A program made the position numbers and the translations under genes. The notes beneath the pieces are model-generated. The model did not search any database. It saw nothing but the letters and a program-made list of their open reading frames with translations, and was not told the origin of the DNA. From RH-AL1 sp964235705 (GTDB lineage Bacteria; Pseudomonadota; Alphaproteobacteria; Rhizobiales; Beijerinckiaceae): a stretch of 64,000 nucleotides of DNA. Location: the NCBI GenBank assembly GCA_964235705.1, contig CAXSDP010000009.1, forward strand, positions 24,734-88,733. The letters are read 5' to 3'. Shown one piece after another: positions 51,266-59,505 of the stretch. Positions within the stretch are counted from its first letter, which is position 1. The number at the start of each line of letters is the position of its first letter.

Positions 51266-52780
51266 TCAGATCGTCTGGTTGTAAGCCCCGACCTCCGGGT
51301 TCTCCCGCAGGATCGCGTCGACCGCCTTGAACATGGCCCGCATGTTCGCCTCCGACGCCGGGCTCTCGACGACGACCACGAGTTCCGGCTTGTTGGATGA
51401 GGCGCGCACCAAGCCCCAGGTGCCGTCCTGCGCCGTCACGCGGACGCCGTTGACCGTGGTCACGTCGCGGATCGCCTGCCCAATGATCGGCTCGGCCGTC
51501 TCCCGCATGGCCTGGATGCGCGCGGTCACCTTGTCGATCACGCCGTACTTGGTCTCGTCCGGGCAGTGCGGCGACATGGTCGGCGAGCCCCAGGTCTTCG
51601 GCAGGTCCGCGTAAAGGTCGGCCATCGACTTGGTGGGGTTGCGATCGAGCATGTCGAGCACGGCGATGGCCGTCACCAGCCCGTCGTCGTAGCCCCGCCC
51701 GACCGGCGCGTTGAAGAAGAAGTGACCGGACTTCTCGAACCCGGCGAGCGCCGCCAAGTCGCTGACCCGGCGCTTGATGTAGGAGTGGCCGGTCTTCCAG
51801 TAATCGGCCTTCACGCCGTTGGCGAGCAGCACGGGATCGGTGGCGAAGAGGCCGGTCGATTTCACGTCCACGACGAAGGTCGCGTTCGGGTGCAGCGCCG
51901 ACAGGTCGCGGGCGAGCATCACGCCGATCTTGTCGGCGAAGATCTCCTCGCCGTGGTTGTCGACGACGCCGCAACGGTCGCCGTCGCCGTCGAAGCCGAG
52001 GCCGACGTCGGCGCCGCTCCCCTTCACCGCCGCCGCCATGGCGTGCAGCATCTCCATGTCTTCTGGATTGGGGTTGTAGCGGGGGAAGGTGAAGTCGAGG
52101 TCGGTGTCGAGCGGCACGACCTCGCAGCCGAGCGCCTCGAGCATCCCCGGCGCGAAGGCGCCCGCCGTGCCGTTGCCGCAGGCGGCCACCACCTTGATGC
52201 GGCGCTTCAGCTTCGGCCGGGTGGTGAGGTCGGCGAGGTAGCGGGCGGGGAAGTCGTTCTCGAAGACGTAGGCGCCGCCCTCGCGGTACTTGTACGCGCC
52301 CGACATGACGAGGTCGCGCAGCCGCCCCATCTCGTCGGGTCCGAAGGTGACCGGGCGCTGCACGCCCATCTTCACGCCGGTCCAACCATTGTCGTTGTGG
52401 GACGCCGTCACCATCGCCACCGCCGCGCAATCGAGCTCGAACTGCGCGAAATAGGCCATTGGCGAGAGGGCGAGTCCGATGTCGTGGACGCGGATGCCGG
52501 CGGCCATCAGGCCCATGATGAGCGCGTTCTTGATCGACGACGAGTAGGAGCGGAAGTCGTGCCCGGTGACGAGCTTGGGCTCGACGCCCATCTCGTGGAT
52601 CAGGGTGCCGAGGCCCAGGCCCAGCGCCTGCACCCCCATGAGGTTGATCTCGCGCTCGAACAGCCAGCGGGCGTCGTACTCCCGGAACCCCGTCGCCTTC
52701 ACCATGGGCGAGGACTCGTAGGCGTAGGTGTTGGGCTTCAGGACCTGCACGGGTTTAGGAAATGCGGATTCGGGAAACAT
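51266..52780 (-). CDS. Phosphomannomutase/phosphoglucomutase
   Basis: A 504-residue alpha-D-phosphohexomutase. The phosphorylated serine is Ser127 in VTASHNDNGWTGVKMG; the metal loop is GLGFDGDGDRCG; the sugar-binding loop and the C-terminal phosphate-binding segment RASSNKPELVVVVES are intact. It interconverts mannose-6-P and mannose-1-P (or glucose phosphates), supplying GDP-mannose for the Gmd/Rmd branch and other surface sugars. Length is slightly above that of AlgC. It is transcribed alone. Confidence 0.92.
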   Translation of the reverse strand: MFPESAFPKPVQVLKPNTYAYESSPMVKATGFREYDARWLFEREINLMGVQALGLGLGTLIHEMGVEPKLVTGHDFRSYSSSIKNALIMGLMAAGIRVHDIGLALSPMAYFAQFELDCAAVAMVTASHNDNGWTGVKMGVQRPVTFGPDEMGRLRDLVMSGAYKYREGGAYVFENDFPARYLADLTTRPKLKRRIKVVAACGNGTAGAFAPGMLEALGCEVVPLDTDLDFTFPRYNPNPEDMEMLHAMAAAVKGSGADVGLGFDGDGDRCGVVDNHGEEIFADKIGVMLARDLSALHPNATFVVDVKSTGLFATDPVLLANGVKADYWKTGHSYIKRRVSDLAALAGFEKSGHFFFNAPVGRGYDDGLVTAIAVLDMLDRNPTKSMADLYADLPKTWGSPTMSPHCPDETKYGVIDKVTARIQAMRETAEPIIGQAIRDVTTVNGVRVTAQDGTWGLVRASSNKPELVVVVESPASEANMRAMFKAVDAILRENPEVGAYNQTI

Positions 52781-52870
52781 GGCGACCCCTCGGCCAACGC
52801 GATCGGCACGACGGCGCGGACGCGCGTTCAGTAAGGGGTTCGGCGAAGCCTCACAAGTCGCGCGACCGCG

Positions 52871-53743
52871 TCACCCGTCATCGCGGACCAGGACGCGCTC
52901 CACACCGTTGAAGACGGTGAGCGTGTCGCGACGAGCGATGGCGATCAGGGTGACGTCGAGCGCGCGGGCGCGCTGAATCGCGAACGAGGTCGGCGCCGAG
53001 ATGGAGACAAGCGTGCGGGCGCCGAGCGTCGCCGCCTTCTCGACCATCTCGAACGAGCAGCGACTCGTGATGACGATGAAGCCGGCCGACGCGTCGACCT
53101 CCGCCCGCACCAGCGCGCCGATCAGCTTGTCGAGCGCGTTGTGGCGTCCGACGTCCTCCCGCACGTGCTGAATCGCGCCGGACGCGTCCGCCCAGGCGGC
53201 GGCGTGCACCGCGCGCGTGCGGGCGTTGAGGACCTGTTTGTCGTCGAGCGAGGCCAACGCGCGCTCGATCGAGGCCAGAACCACCGGCCGCGCGGGCGTG
53301 GTGCCGCGCTCGGCCCGTCGCAGGGCCTCGATGTCGTCGATCCCGCAGACGCCGCACCCCGTCCGCCCGGTCATCGCCCTTTGGCGCGCGAGGTGCTTGC
53401 GCAGGCGCTCGCCGTTCAACGTGATGGCGAGCCGCCAGCCCTCGTCCACGCGGGTCGCCGCCACGTCCCGGATGTCGGCGGCGCGCTCGACCATGCCCTC
53501 CGTCAGGCTGAAACCGTAGGCGAAATCGACGAGGTCGCCCGGCGTCAACATCATCACGGCGAACGGTACGTCGGCGAAGGTGACCTGCACCGGCACCTCG
53601 ACCGCCACCGCCTGCTCGCCCTCGCGCACGACACGCCCGTCGAAGGCGAGCACGCGCGACGGCACCATTGTGATGGGCTCGATGGTGACGGGCTCGATCG
53701 CCTCGGGCGTCGAAGCGATGGGTTGCGACGATACGGTGTCCAT
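52871..53743 (-). CDS. fdhD: Formate dehydrogenase accessory sulfurtransferase FdhD
   Basis: A 290-residue FdhD. The catalytic CxxC is Cys130-Gly-Val-Cys133 in GRTGCGVCG; the conserved DVGRHNALDKLIGAL and ITSRCSFEMVEKA are clear. FdhD moves sulfur from a cysteine desulfurase to the bis-MGD cofactor of formate dehydrogenase. The N-terminal extension of about 25 residues contains an EPVTIEPITM repeat from a 15-bp duplication. In the same window are fdsA/fdsD and an FNT-family protein. Confidence 0.94.
   Translation of the reverse strand: MDTVSSQPIASTPEAIEPVTIEPITMVPSRVLAFDGRVVREGEQAVAVEVPVQVTFADVPFAVMMLTPGDLVDFAYGFSLTEGMVERAADIRDVAATRVDEGWRLAITLNGERLRKHLARQRAMTGRTGCGVCGIDDIEALRRAERGTTPARPVVLASIERALASLDDKQVLNARTRAVHAAAWADASGAIQHVREDVGRHNALDKLIGALVRAEVDASAGFIVITSRCSFEMVEKAATLGARTLVSISAPTSFAIQRARALDVTLIAIARRDTLTVFNGVERVLVRDDG
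53670..53699. repeat. 15-bp tandem repeat in fdhD leader
   Basis: GTGATGGGCTCGATG and GTGACGGGCTCGATC (53670-53684 and 53685-53699) give an in-frame IEPVT/IEPIT repeat near the FdhD N-terminus, outside the conserved domain. Confidence 0.75.
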
Positions 53744-53788
53744 GGCTCAAAGGTCGGGCGTCGGCGCCGCGCCGGCAAGGTGTCGCGC

Positions 53789-55390
53789 TCAGATCAGGGT
53801 GCGCACCGCCTCCAGCGCCGCGACCCGCTCCTCCTTGTCGGCCGCCGCGACGGGACGCGGCGCTTCGCCGTTCAGGAAGATCTGGTAGGCGGGGTTGCGG
53901 CTCTCGTCCCAACAGGGGTAGCCCAGCGCGTCGAGGCAGGCCTCGAAGCGGGCGAGGTCGTCGTCGGGCACCAGGATGCCGGCCAGCACGCGTCCGTAAT
54001 CCGCCCCGTGGTTGCGGTAATGGAACAACGAGATGTTCCAGCCGGGCGCGAGCCCGTCGAGGAACTTCAGGAGCGCGCCCGGCCGTTCGGGGAACTGGAA
54101 CCGGTAGAGCCGCTCGTCGGCCAGCCCGTTGGCGCGACCACCCACCATGTAGCGGATGTGGACCTTCGCGGTCTCGTCGTCGCTGAGGTCGACCACCTCG
54201 TAGCCCTCCCCGCGCAGGGTGCCGACGAGATCGGCCTTCTCCCTGGTGCCGCCGGCGAGCCGCACGCCCAGGAAGACGTGGGCCTCGCGCTCGTGGGCGT
54301 AGCGGTAGTTGAACTCGGTGACGAGGCGCGGTCCCAGCGTGCGGATGAAGGCGCGGTAGCTGCCCGGCTCCTCGGGGATGGTGACGGCCAGCAACGCCTC
54401 GCGCTTCTCGCCGAGTTCGGCGCGCTCGGCGATGTGGCGCAGCCTGTCGAAGTTGAGGTTGGCGCCGCTGTTGATCGTCACCAGCGCGCCCCGGCACGGG
54501 TGGCCGGCCGCCCCCTGCCGCTCGGCGTACTTCTTCAGCCCGGCGAGGCCGACCGCGCCGGCCGGCTCGGCGCTGGCGCGGGTGTCGTCGAACGTGTCCT
54601 TCACGGCGGCGCAGATCTCGTCGGTCGAGACCGTGATGACCTCGTCGATGGTTTCGCGGCAGATGCGGAACGGTTCCTCGCCCACCTGACGAACGGCGAC
54701 GCCGTCGGCGAACAGCCCGACCTGCCCGAGGTCGACGCGGAACCCCGCCGCGAGCGCCGCCGCCATGCTGGCCGCGTCGTCCGGCTCGACGCCGATCACC
54801 TTCACGTCGGGGCGCAGGTACTTGACGAAGACGGAGACGCCGGCGGCGAGCCCGCCGCCGCCGATCGGCACGAAGATCGCCTCGATGGGGTCGGGGTGCT
54901 GGCGCAGGATCTCCATGCCGATCGTGCCCTGCCCGGCGATCACGTCGGGGTCGTCGTAGGGCGGCACGAAGGTCAGGCCGCGCTCCGCCTCCAGCGCGCG
55001 GGCGTGGGCGAGCGCGTCGTCGAAGGCGTCGCCGTGCAGCACGACGGCGCCGCCGAGCCGGCGCACCCCGTCGACCTTGATGGACGGGGTGGTGCGCGGC
55101 ATCACGACGATCGCGGCGATGCCGAGCTTGCGGGCGGCCAGCGCCACGCCCTGCGCGTGGTTGCCGGCGGACGCCGTGATGATGCCCCGCGCCCGCACGT
55201 CCGGGTCGAGGCCGACGATCTTGTTGTAGGCGCCGCGCAGCTTGAACGAGTGGACCGGTTGCAGGTCCTCGCGCTTCAAGCGCACGTCGACGCCCAGCCG
55301 CTGCGACAGCCGGGGCATGGGGTCCAGCGGGCTCTCGATCGCCACGTCGTAGACGCGCGCGCTGAGGATCTTGCGGGGATAATCGTGCAT
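53789..55390 (-). CDS. ilvA: Threonine ammonia-lyase, biosynthetic
   Basis: A 533-residue fold type II PLP enzyme. The PLP lysine is Lys50 in HSFKLRGAYNK; the glycine-rich phosphate loop is PIGGGGLAAGV; the C-terminal third contains two ACT-like regulatory domains (EKREALLAVTIPEEPGSYRAFIR and RLYRFQFPERPGALLKFLDGL). It deaminates threonine to 2-oxobutanoate for isoleucine synthesis and is normally inhibited by isoleucine through the ACT domains. Full length is as in the E. coli biosynthetic type. It is divergent from bluB with 236 bp between, in which nothing clear is seen. Confidence 0.95.
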   Translation of the reverse strand: MHDYPRKILSARVYDVAIESPLDPMPRLSQRLGVDVRLKREDLQPVHSFKLRGAYNKIVGLDPDVRARGIITASAGNHAQGVALAARKLGIAAIVVMPRTTPSIKVDGVRRLGGAVVLHGDAFDDALAHARALEAERGLTFVPPYDDPDVIAGQGTIGMEILRQHPDPIEAIFVPIGGGGLAAGVSVFVKYLRPDVKVIGVEPDDAASMAAALAAGFRVDLGQVGLFADGVAVRQVGEEPFRICRETIDEVITVSTDEICAAVKDTFDDTRASAEPAGAVGLAGLKKYAERQGAAGHPCRGALVTINSGANLNFDRLRHIAERAELGEKREALLAVTIPEEPGSYRAFIRTLGPRLVTEFNYRYAHEREAHVFLGVRLAGGTREKADLVGTLRGEGYEVVDLSDDETAKVHIRYMVGGRANGLADERLYRFQFPERPGALLKFLDGLAPGWNISLFHYRNHGADYGRVLAGILVPDDDLARFEACLDALGYPCWDESRNPAYQIFLNGEAPRPVAAADKEERVAALEAVRTLI

Positions 55391-55626
55391 GGCTGTGGCC
55401 GGGTTCGCGCGCGATGCGACTTGAGGTTTCGCACGCGGTGCTGGATTCGCGCGCGGCTCGGCGGCTTGGACCGATGCGAGGGCGAAGCCGTCCTGGCACC
55501 GTGTACGGCATCACGCCGCCGGCTGTCCAATGCGGCCGCACGCGAGAGCGCGGATCGCCCGTTTGCGCCGGACGCCGAAACGCGGGACAAGCCGGTGTGA
55601 CGCCAGACGTTTCCCATAGCTTGCCG

Positions 55627-56225
55627 ATGTCCCCGCAGCCGCCCTCCTTCCCCCCCGCCGTGCGCGACGGCCTCGCCGACCTCCTCGCGTGGCGGCGCGA
55701 CGTCCGCTCGTTCCGTCGCGACCCGCTGCCGGTTGGCACGATCGAGCGGTTGATCGCGACCGCCTGCCTCGCCCCGTCGGTGGGCCTGAGCGAGCCGTGG
55801 CGCTTCGTGGTGGTCGACGATCCCAGTCGGCGCGCCGCGATGCGGGCGAACTTCGAGGCGGCCAACGCCACGGCGCTGCTGGCGCAGGAGCCCTCGCGCC
55901 AGGGCGCCTACGCCCGCCTCAAGCTCGCCGGCCTCGATGACGCCCCCGTGCAGGTCGCCGCCTTCTGCGAGCCGGCGCCGGAGCAAGGCCACGGGCTGGG
56001 GCGCGCCACCATGCCCGACGCGCTGGCCTATTCCGTGGCGATCGCTGTGCACACGCTCTGGCTCGCGGCGCGGCTGGAGGGCATCGGGCTCGGCTGGGTG
56101 TCGATCCTCGACCCCGAAGCGGTAGCGGCGAGCCTCGACGTGCCGGCGCATTGGCGCTTCATCGGCTACCTTTGCCTCGGCTACCCGGCGGCGGAGGACG
56201 ATCATCCGACCCTGCAGCGCGCCGG
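55627..56225 (+). CDS. bluB: 5,6-dimethylbenzimidazole synthase BluB (3' end cut by gap)
   Basis: Two hundred residues of a nitroreductase-fold enzyme. BluB signatures are RRDVRSFRRDPLP, ACLAPSVGLSEPWRFVVV and GIGLGWVSILDPEAV, followed by YLCLGYPAAEDDHPTLQRAG, which in the family is within about 15-20 residues of the end. BluB splits FMNH2 with oxygen to form the lower ligand of vitamin B12. ATG 55627 is preferred. The last residues fall in the 56226-56325 gap. No other cobalamin genes and no B12 riboswitch are seen. Confidence 0.88.
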
Positions 56226-56325
56226 NNNNNNNNNNNNNNNNNNNNNNNNNNNNNNNNNNNNNNNNNNNNNNNNNNNNNNNNNNNNNNNNNNNNNNNNNNN
56301 NNNNNNNNNNNNNNNNNNNNNNNNN
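56226..56325. other. Assembly gap (100 N)
   Basis: Placeholder gap at the 3' end of bluB; its right edge is a 16-bp tandem repeat, suggesting a collapsed minisatellite. Confidence 0.95.
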
Positions 56326-56373
56326 GCACATGGGGCGCTGGGCAAATGGGGCGCTGGGCAAATGGGGCGCTGA
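56326..56373. repeat. 16-bp tandem repeat ×3 abutting gap
   Basis: GCACATGGGGCGCTGG, GCAAATGGGGCGCTGG and GCAAATGGGGCGCTGA occupy 56326-56341, 56342-56357 and 56358-56373, starting at the first base after the gap. Copy number in the genome is probably higher. Confidence 0.92.
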
Positions 56374-56390
56374 GGACGAGGGAACATGGC

Positions 56391-56855
56391 ATGAAGCGGG
56401 AAAGCGTGTGGGACTACCCGAGGCCGCCGCGCGTCGAGCCGGTCCGCCAAGTGATCCGCATCGTCCTGGGCGGCCGCGCCGTGATCGAGACGCGGAACGC
56501 CAAGCGGGTCCTGGAAACGAGCCACCCGCCAGTCTACTACCTGCCGCGCGAGGATTTCACCTGCGAACTGATCGCGAGCGAGCGCCGCAGCCTGTGCGAG
56601 TGGAAGGGCCTGGCGACGTACTGGTCGCTGCGCCAGGCCGGGCGGACCGAGACGGAGTGCGCCTGGAGCTACCCCGAGCCGACGCCGGCCTTCGCGAGCA
56701 TCCGGGACCACCTGGCCGTGTACCCGGCCACGATGGACGCGTGCTTCGTCGACGACGAGCGGGTCACCCCGCAGCCCGGCCACTTCTACGGCGGTTGGGT
56801 GACGGCGAACCTCGTGGGCCCCTTCAAGGGCGCTCCGGGAACGATGGGCTGGTGA
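56391..56855 (+). CDS. DUF427 domain protein
   Basis: A 154-residue protein of the DUF427 family: RIVLGGRAVIETRNAKRVLETSHPPVYYLPREDF, CEWKGLATYWSL and FYGGWVTANLVGPFKG are the conserved blocks. Its fold is a small beta-tent; biochemical function is unknown. ATG 56391 follows a GGAAC-type weak ribosome site. It lies 18 bp after a minisatellite and 114 bp before the FNT-family gene. Confidence 0.88.
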   Translation: MKRESVWDYPRPPRVEPVRQVIRIVLGGRAVIETRNAKRVLETSHPPVYYLPREDFTCELIASERRSLCEWKGLATYWSLRQAGRTETECAWSYPEPTPAFASIRDHLAVYPATMDACFVDDERVTPQPGHFYGGWVTANLVGPFKGAPGTMGW

Positions 56856-56907
56856 CGCCGTTCTGACCCGTCGCGCGAACGGGACGGAGGCGAGGCGCGG
56901 GCTCGCA

Positions 56908-56952
56908 CGACATCTCCCGACACGACGTTCCCCGACTCGACTTCTCCCGACT
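56908..56952. repeat. 15-bp tandem repeat ×3 upstream of the FNT gene
   Basis: CGACATCTCCCGACA, CGACGTTCCCCGACT and CGACTTCTCCCGACT (56908-56922, 56923-56937, 56938-56952) lie in the 5' region just before the transporter start. Confidence 0.85.
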
Positions 56953-56969
56953 GACCGCGAGTGGAAGCC

Positions 56970-57881
56970 ATGATGGATCGGCAGGGCCAAGGGCAGGATA
57001 CGGGCCACGACGATCCCGGGCGTGAAGACGCCGAGGGCGACGAGGCGGATCGGGACCAGCACGAGCCCGACCTCGAGGACGAAGAGCGCCTCCACGCCAG
57101 CAGCGCGCCGACGCCGCCGGACGCCAAGGTCATCCATGAGATCATCCGCTCGGACGGCGAGAAGGAGTTGGAGCGAAGCCTCGGCGCGCTCTCCTGGTCG
57201 GCGCTGGGTGCTGGCCTGTCGATGGGCTTCTCGTTCTTCACCATGGGGATCATCAAGAGCGGCCTGCCCGAGGCGCCGTGGTCGAAGCTCGTCACCAGCT
57301 TCGGCTACACGATCGGCTTCCTGATCGTGGTGCTCGGTCGCCAACAGCTCTTCACCGAGAGCACGCTGACGGCGGTGTTGCCGTTCCTGATCCGCAAGAA
57401 CCGCAAGACGTTCCTCCAGACCGCGCGCCTTTGGGGCGTCGTGCTCGTCTTCAACATCATGGGCACGTTCATGTTCGCGTGGCTGATCAGCCATCCCGAC
57501 CTGTTCAGCGCCGAGGTCAACACGGCGCTGCGAAGCCTCGCCGCCAAAGCGATCGAGGACTCGTTCTGGCCGATGCTGATCAAGGCGGTCCTCGCCGGAT
57601 GGCTGATCGCGCTGATGGTGTGGCTGATCCCCGGCGCCGGGCAGGCCCGGCTGTGGTTGATCATCATCCTGACCTACGTGGTCGCGCTCGCCCAGTTCTC
57701 GCACATCATCGCGGGATCGGTGGAGGCCGCCTTCAACGTCTTCACCGGCCACATCGGTTTCGGCGCCTATTTCACCCGCTTCATGATCCCGACGCTGATC
57801 GGCAACACGATCGGCGGCGTGTCGTTCGTCGCCATCCTCAACCACGCGCCCATCCGTGAGGAGCTGCCGAACGCCGCGTAG
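56970..57881 (+). CDS. Formate/nitrite transporter family protein (YfdC-like)
   Basis: A 303-residue membrane protein. The first 45 residues are highly acidic with His/Asp/Glu; then comes the YfdC-type region VIHEIIRSDGEKELERSLGALSWSALGAGLSMGFSFFT. Six membrane spans follow with the FNT-family fold, including VVLGRQQLFTESTLTAVLPF and FSHIIAGSVEAAFNVFTGH, where the pore His lies. The YfdC-like branch has no firmly assigned substrate; formate is suggested only by fds and fdhD in the window. An in-frame GTG at 56961 could extend it by three residues. Transcribed in the same direction as the DUF427 gene. Confidence 0.82.
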   Translation: MMDRQGQGQDTGHDDPGREDAEGDEADRDQHEPDLEDEERLHASSAPTPPDAKVIHEIIRSDGEKELERSLGALSWSALGAGLSMGFSFFTMGIIKSGLPEAPWSKLVTSFGYTIGFLIVVLGRQQLFTESTLTAVLPFLIRKNRKTFLQTARLWGVVLVFNIMGTFMFAWLISHPDLFSAEVNTALRSLAAKAIEDSFWPMLIKAVLAGWLIALMVWLIPGAGQARLWLIIILTYVVALAQFSHIIAGSVEAAFNVFTGHIGFGAYFTRFMIPTLIGNTIGGVSFVAILNHAPIREELPNAA

Positions 57882-57974
57882 GCGACGGCATCGGACAGCG
57901 TCCCGGAGGTGGCGAGCTACGTTGGTGCGGAGCCGACCTCTCGCCTGGCTTGCGGCGTTGATGGGTCCAGATCT

Positions 57975-57990
57975 AAGGTATCGTTACCTT
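57975..57990. repeat. AAGGTA-N4-TACCTT palindrome, copy 2
   Basis: Same 6-bp inverted repeat as at 23196-23211, with a different loop (TCGT), located in the convergent spacer between the FNT gene and the GINT1-like gene and followed by TCCCC. It could act as a weak terminator. Confidence 0.5.
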
Positions 57991-58063
57991 TCCCCGGATA
58001 GGGACGACCATGCCCAGGACGCATCATGAGGCACCATCACGCGCGCCACCGGACCCCCGGCGC

Positions 58064-59473
58064 TCAGGGTCGCGGCGCGTGCCGGAAACGGAGGTCGACG
58101 GCCTCCAGGCCGGCCGAGCGATTGCGCGTGTGCGTGCCGTCCGCCCCGAACCCGGCGGGGGCGCCCAGCCGCGCGACGACGGTTTGGCGGAAGCCGGCGG
58201 GATCGAGCCGGTCCACCCGGCACAGCGCGACGGCGTCGCCGTAGCCCCGGCGGCAATCCTGCGCGACGCGCATCAACACCCCGTCCTCGTGCCACATGGC
58301 GCCGGCGGGGCGCGCGGCGCCGGCGTCGATCAGCACGGGATTGTCGCCGTGCGGCACCCAGGGTCCGGCGAGCGCCGGCGCGTGGAACAGGCACAGCTTG
58401 TCCCAGGACGACCCGCCGTCGCCCGACAACGTCGCGAACAGCCACCATGCGCCCTCGTGGCGGATGAGCGTCGCGTCGGCCGCCACCACGTCGTCGAGGA
58501 GCACCTGGTCCGGCACCCAGCGGTCCGGGAACGGGGCGGCGCGGAACAACTGGACGCGCCGCGCCCCACCCATCTCCGGCAACATGAACACCGCCCCGCC
58601 CTCGCTGAAGACGAAGGGGTAGGACAGGTGGACGGGTTGCTCCAGCACGGTGCGCGGCGGCGACGCCCGCCCCGCCCGATCGATCTCGACGCGGCCGATG
58701 ACGCCCTTTCGCGTCCGGTACGGGTAATCCTCGAAGAAGAGGACGCGGCGGCCCTCCCACTTGAAGGGGAACGGGTCGACGTGGAAACGTTCGCCGTCGT
58801 CGGGCAGCACGGTGAAGGGCGCCTCGCCCAAGCGGTAGGCCACTCGCCAATGGTCCGGACGCCCCCGCGCCGGGCCGAGGCGGCGCGCGAGCTTGGCGGC
58901 CGCGCCGCGCGCGAGGACGTCGAGCGGCGAGGGCGCCCGGACGTCCCCACAGACCGTTGGCGGGATGTCGGCGATGGCACCGACGACCATCCCCCGTGGG
59001 GCGTGCATCCGTCGCAGCGCCTGGACGATCAGGTCCTCGACGCGGACCAGCACCTGCGCCAGCGCCCGCGCGAGCACGCGGGGGTCCTCCACGGCCGGCA
59101 GGCCGGCGGCCAATGGGCCGGCGACGTCCCGCACCTCGACCAGCGGCGCGCGACCGGCCAGGATCGCACCGATCAGGGCGGCCTCGCCATGCCCCCCGTC
59201 GAACAGGACTTGGACCCCATCCCCCGCCGGGCCGCCCTCGATGACGACCAGGACGTCGCAGGCCCCGCTCGCCACGGCGCCCGCGACCGGCTCGAACCCC
59301 TCCGCCACGGCCCCGTAGAGGCGGCGTTCCACCCCGAGGATGAGCGCCCCGCCCCGCGCGGCACGCGACGCCACCTGGCGCAGCACCACCCGGTGCCCCT
59401 CCGCCTCGATCCGCGCGGCCAGGCGCCGGTGCCAAACGCGCGCCGGCGTGCCGACCTGAAGCCCGACGATCAC
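58064..59473 (-). CDS. GINT1-like beta-propeller protein of polysaccharide locus
   Basis: A 469-residue protein in two parts. Residues 1-160 look like a formyltransferase/Rossmann-like region (MIVGLQVGTPARVWHRRLAARIEAEGH). From about 205 to 465 there is a five-bladed propeller with repeated blades, e.g. RVLFFEDYPYRTRKGVIGRVEID, YPFVFSEGGAVFMLPE, and GAWWLFATLSGDGGSSWDKLCLFHA. This combination matches bacterial proteins with the N-terminal domain of plant glucosamine inositolphosphorylceramide transferase, found in exopolysaccharide clusters. It is probably involved in glycan transfer; the reaction is unknown. Start is GTG at 59473. Divergent from the next glycosyltransferase. Confidence 0.7.
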   Translation of the reverse strand: MIVGLQVGTPARVWHRRLAARIEAEGHRVVLRQVASRAARGGALILGVERRLYGAVAEGFEPVAGAVASGACDVLVVIEGGPAGDGVQVLFDGGHGEAALIGAILAGRAPLVEVRDVAGPLAAGLPAVEDPRVLARALAQVLVRVEDLIVQALRRMHAPRGMVVGAIADIPPTVCGDVRAPSPLDVLARGAAAKLARRLGPARGRPDHWRVAYRLGEAPFTVLPDDGERFHVDPFPFKWEGRRVLFFEDYPYRTRKGVIGRVEIDRAGRASPPRTVLEQPVHLSYPFVFSEGGAVFMLPEMGGARRVQLFRAAPFPDRWVPDQVLLDDVVAADATLIRHEGAWWLFATLSGDGGSSWDKLCLFHAPALAGPWVPHGDNPVLIDAGAARPAGAMWHEDGVLMRVAQDCRRGYGDAVALCRVDRLDPAGFRQTVVARLGAPAGFGADGTHTRNRSAGLEAVDLRFRHAPRP

Positions 59474-59505
59474 CGCCGCGCCGTCCCGTCGGTCGCCGCC
59501 CCACC

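Noticed and set aside
55391..55626. Cobalamin riboswitch before bluB
   Set aside because: The B12-box and the conserved GCCACTG-type words are absent from the 236-bp ilvA-bluB spacer.
56326..56373. Regular repeats as a possible CRISPR array
   Set aside because: Copies are directly adjacent with no spacers, and no cas genes occur in the window. The same applies to the other tandem repeats.
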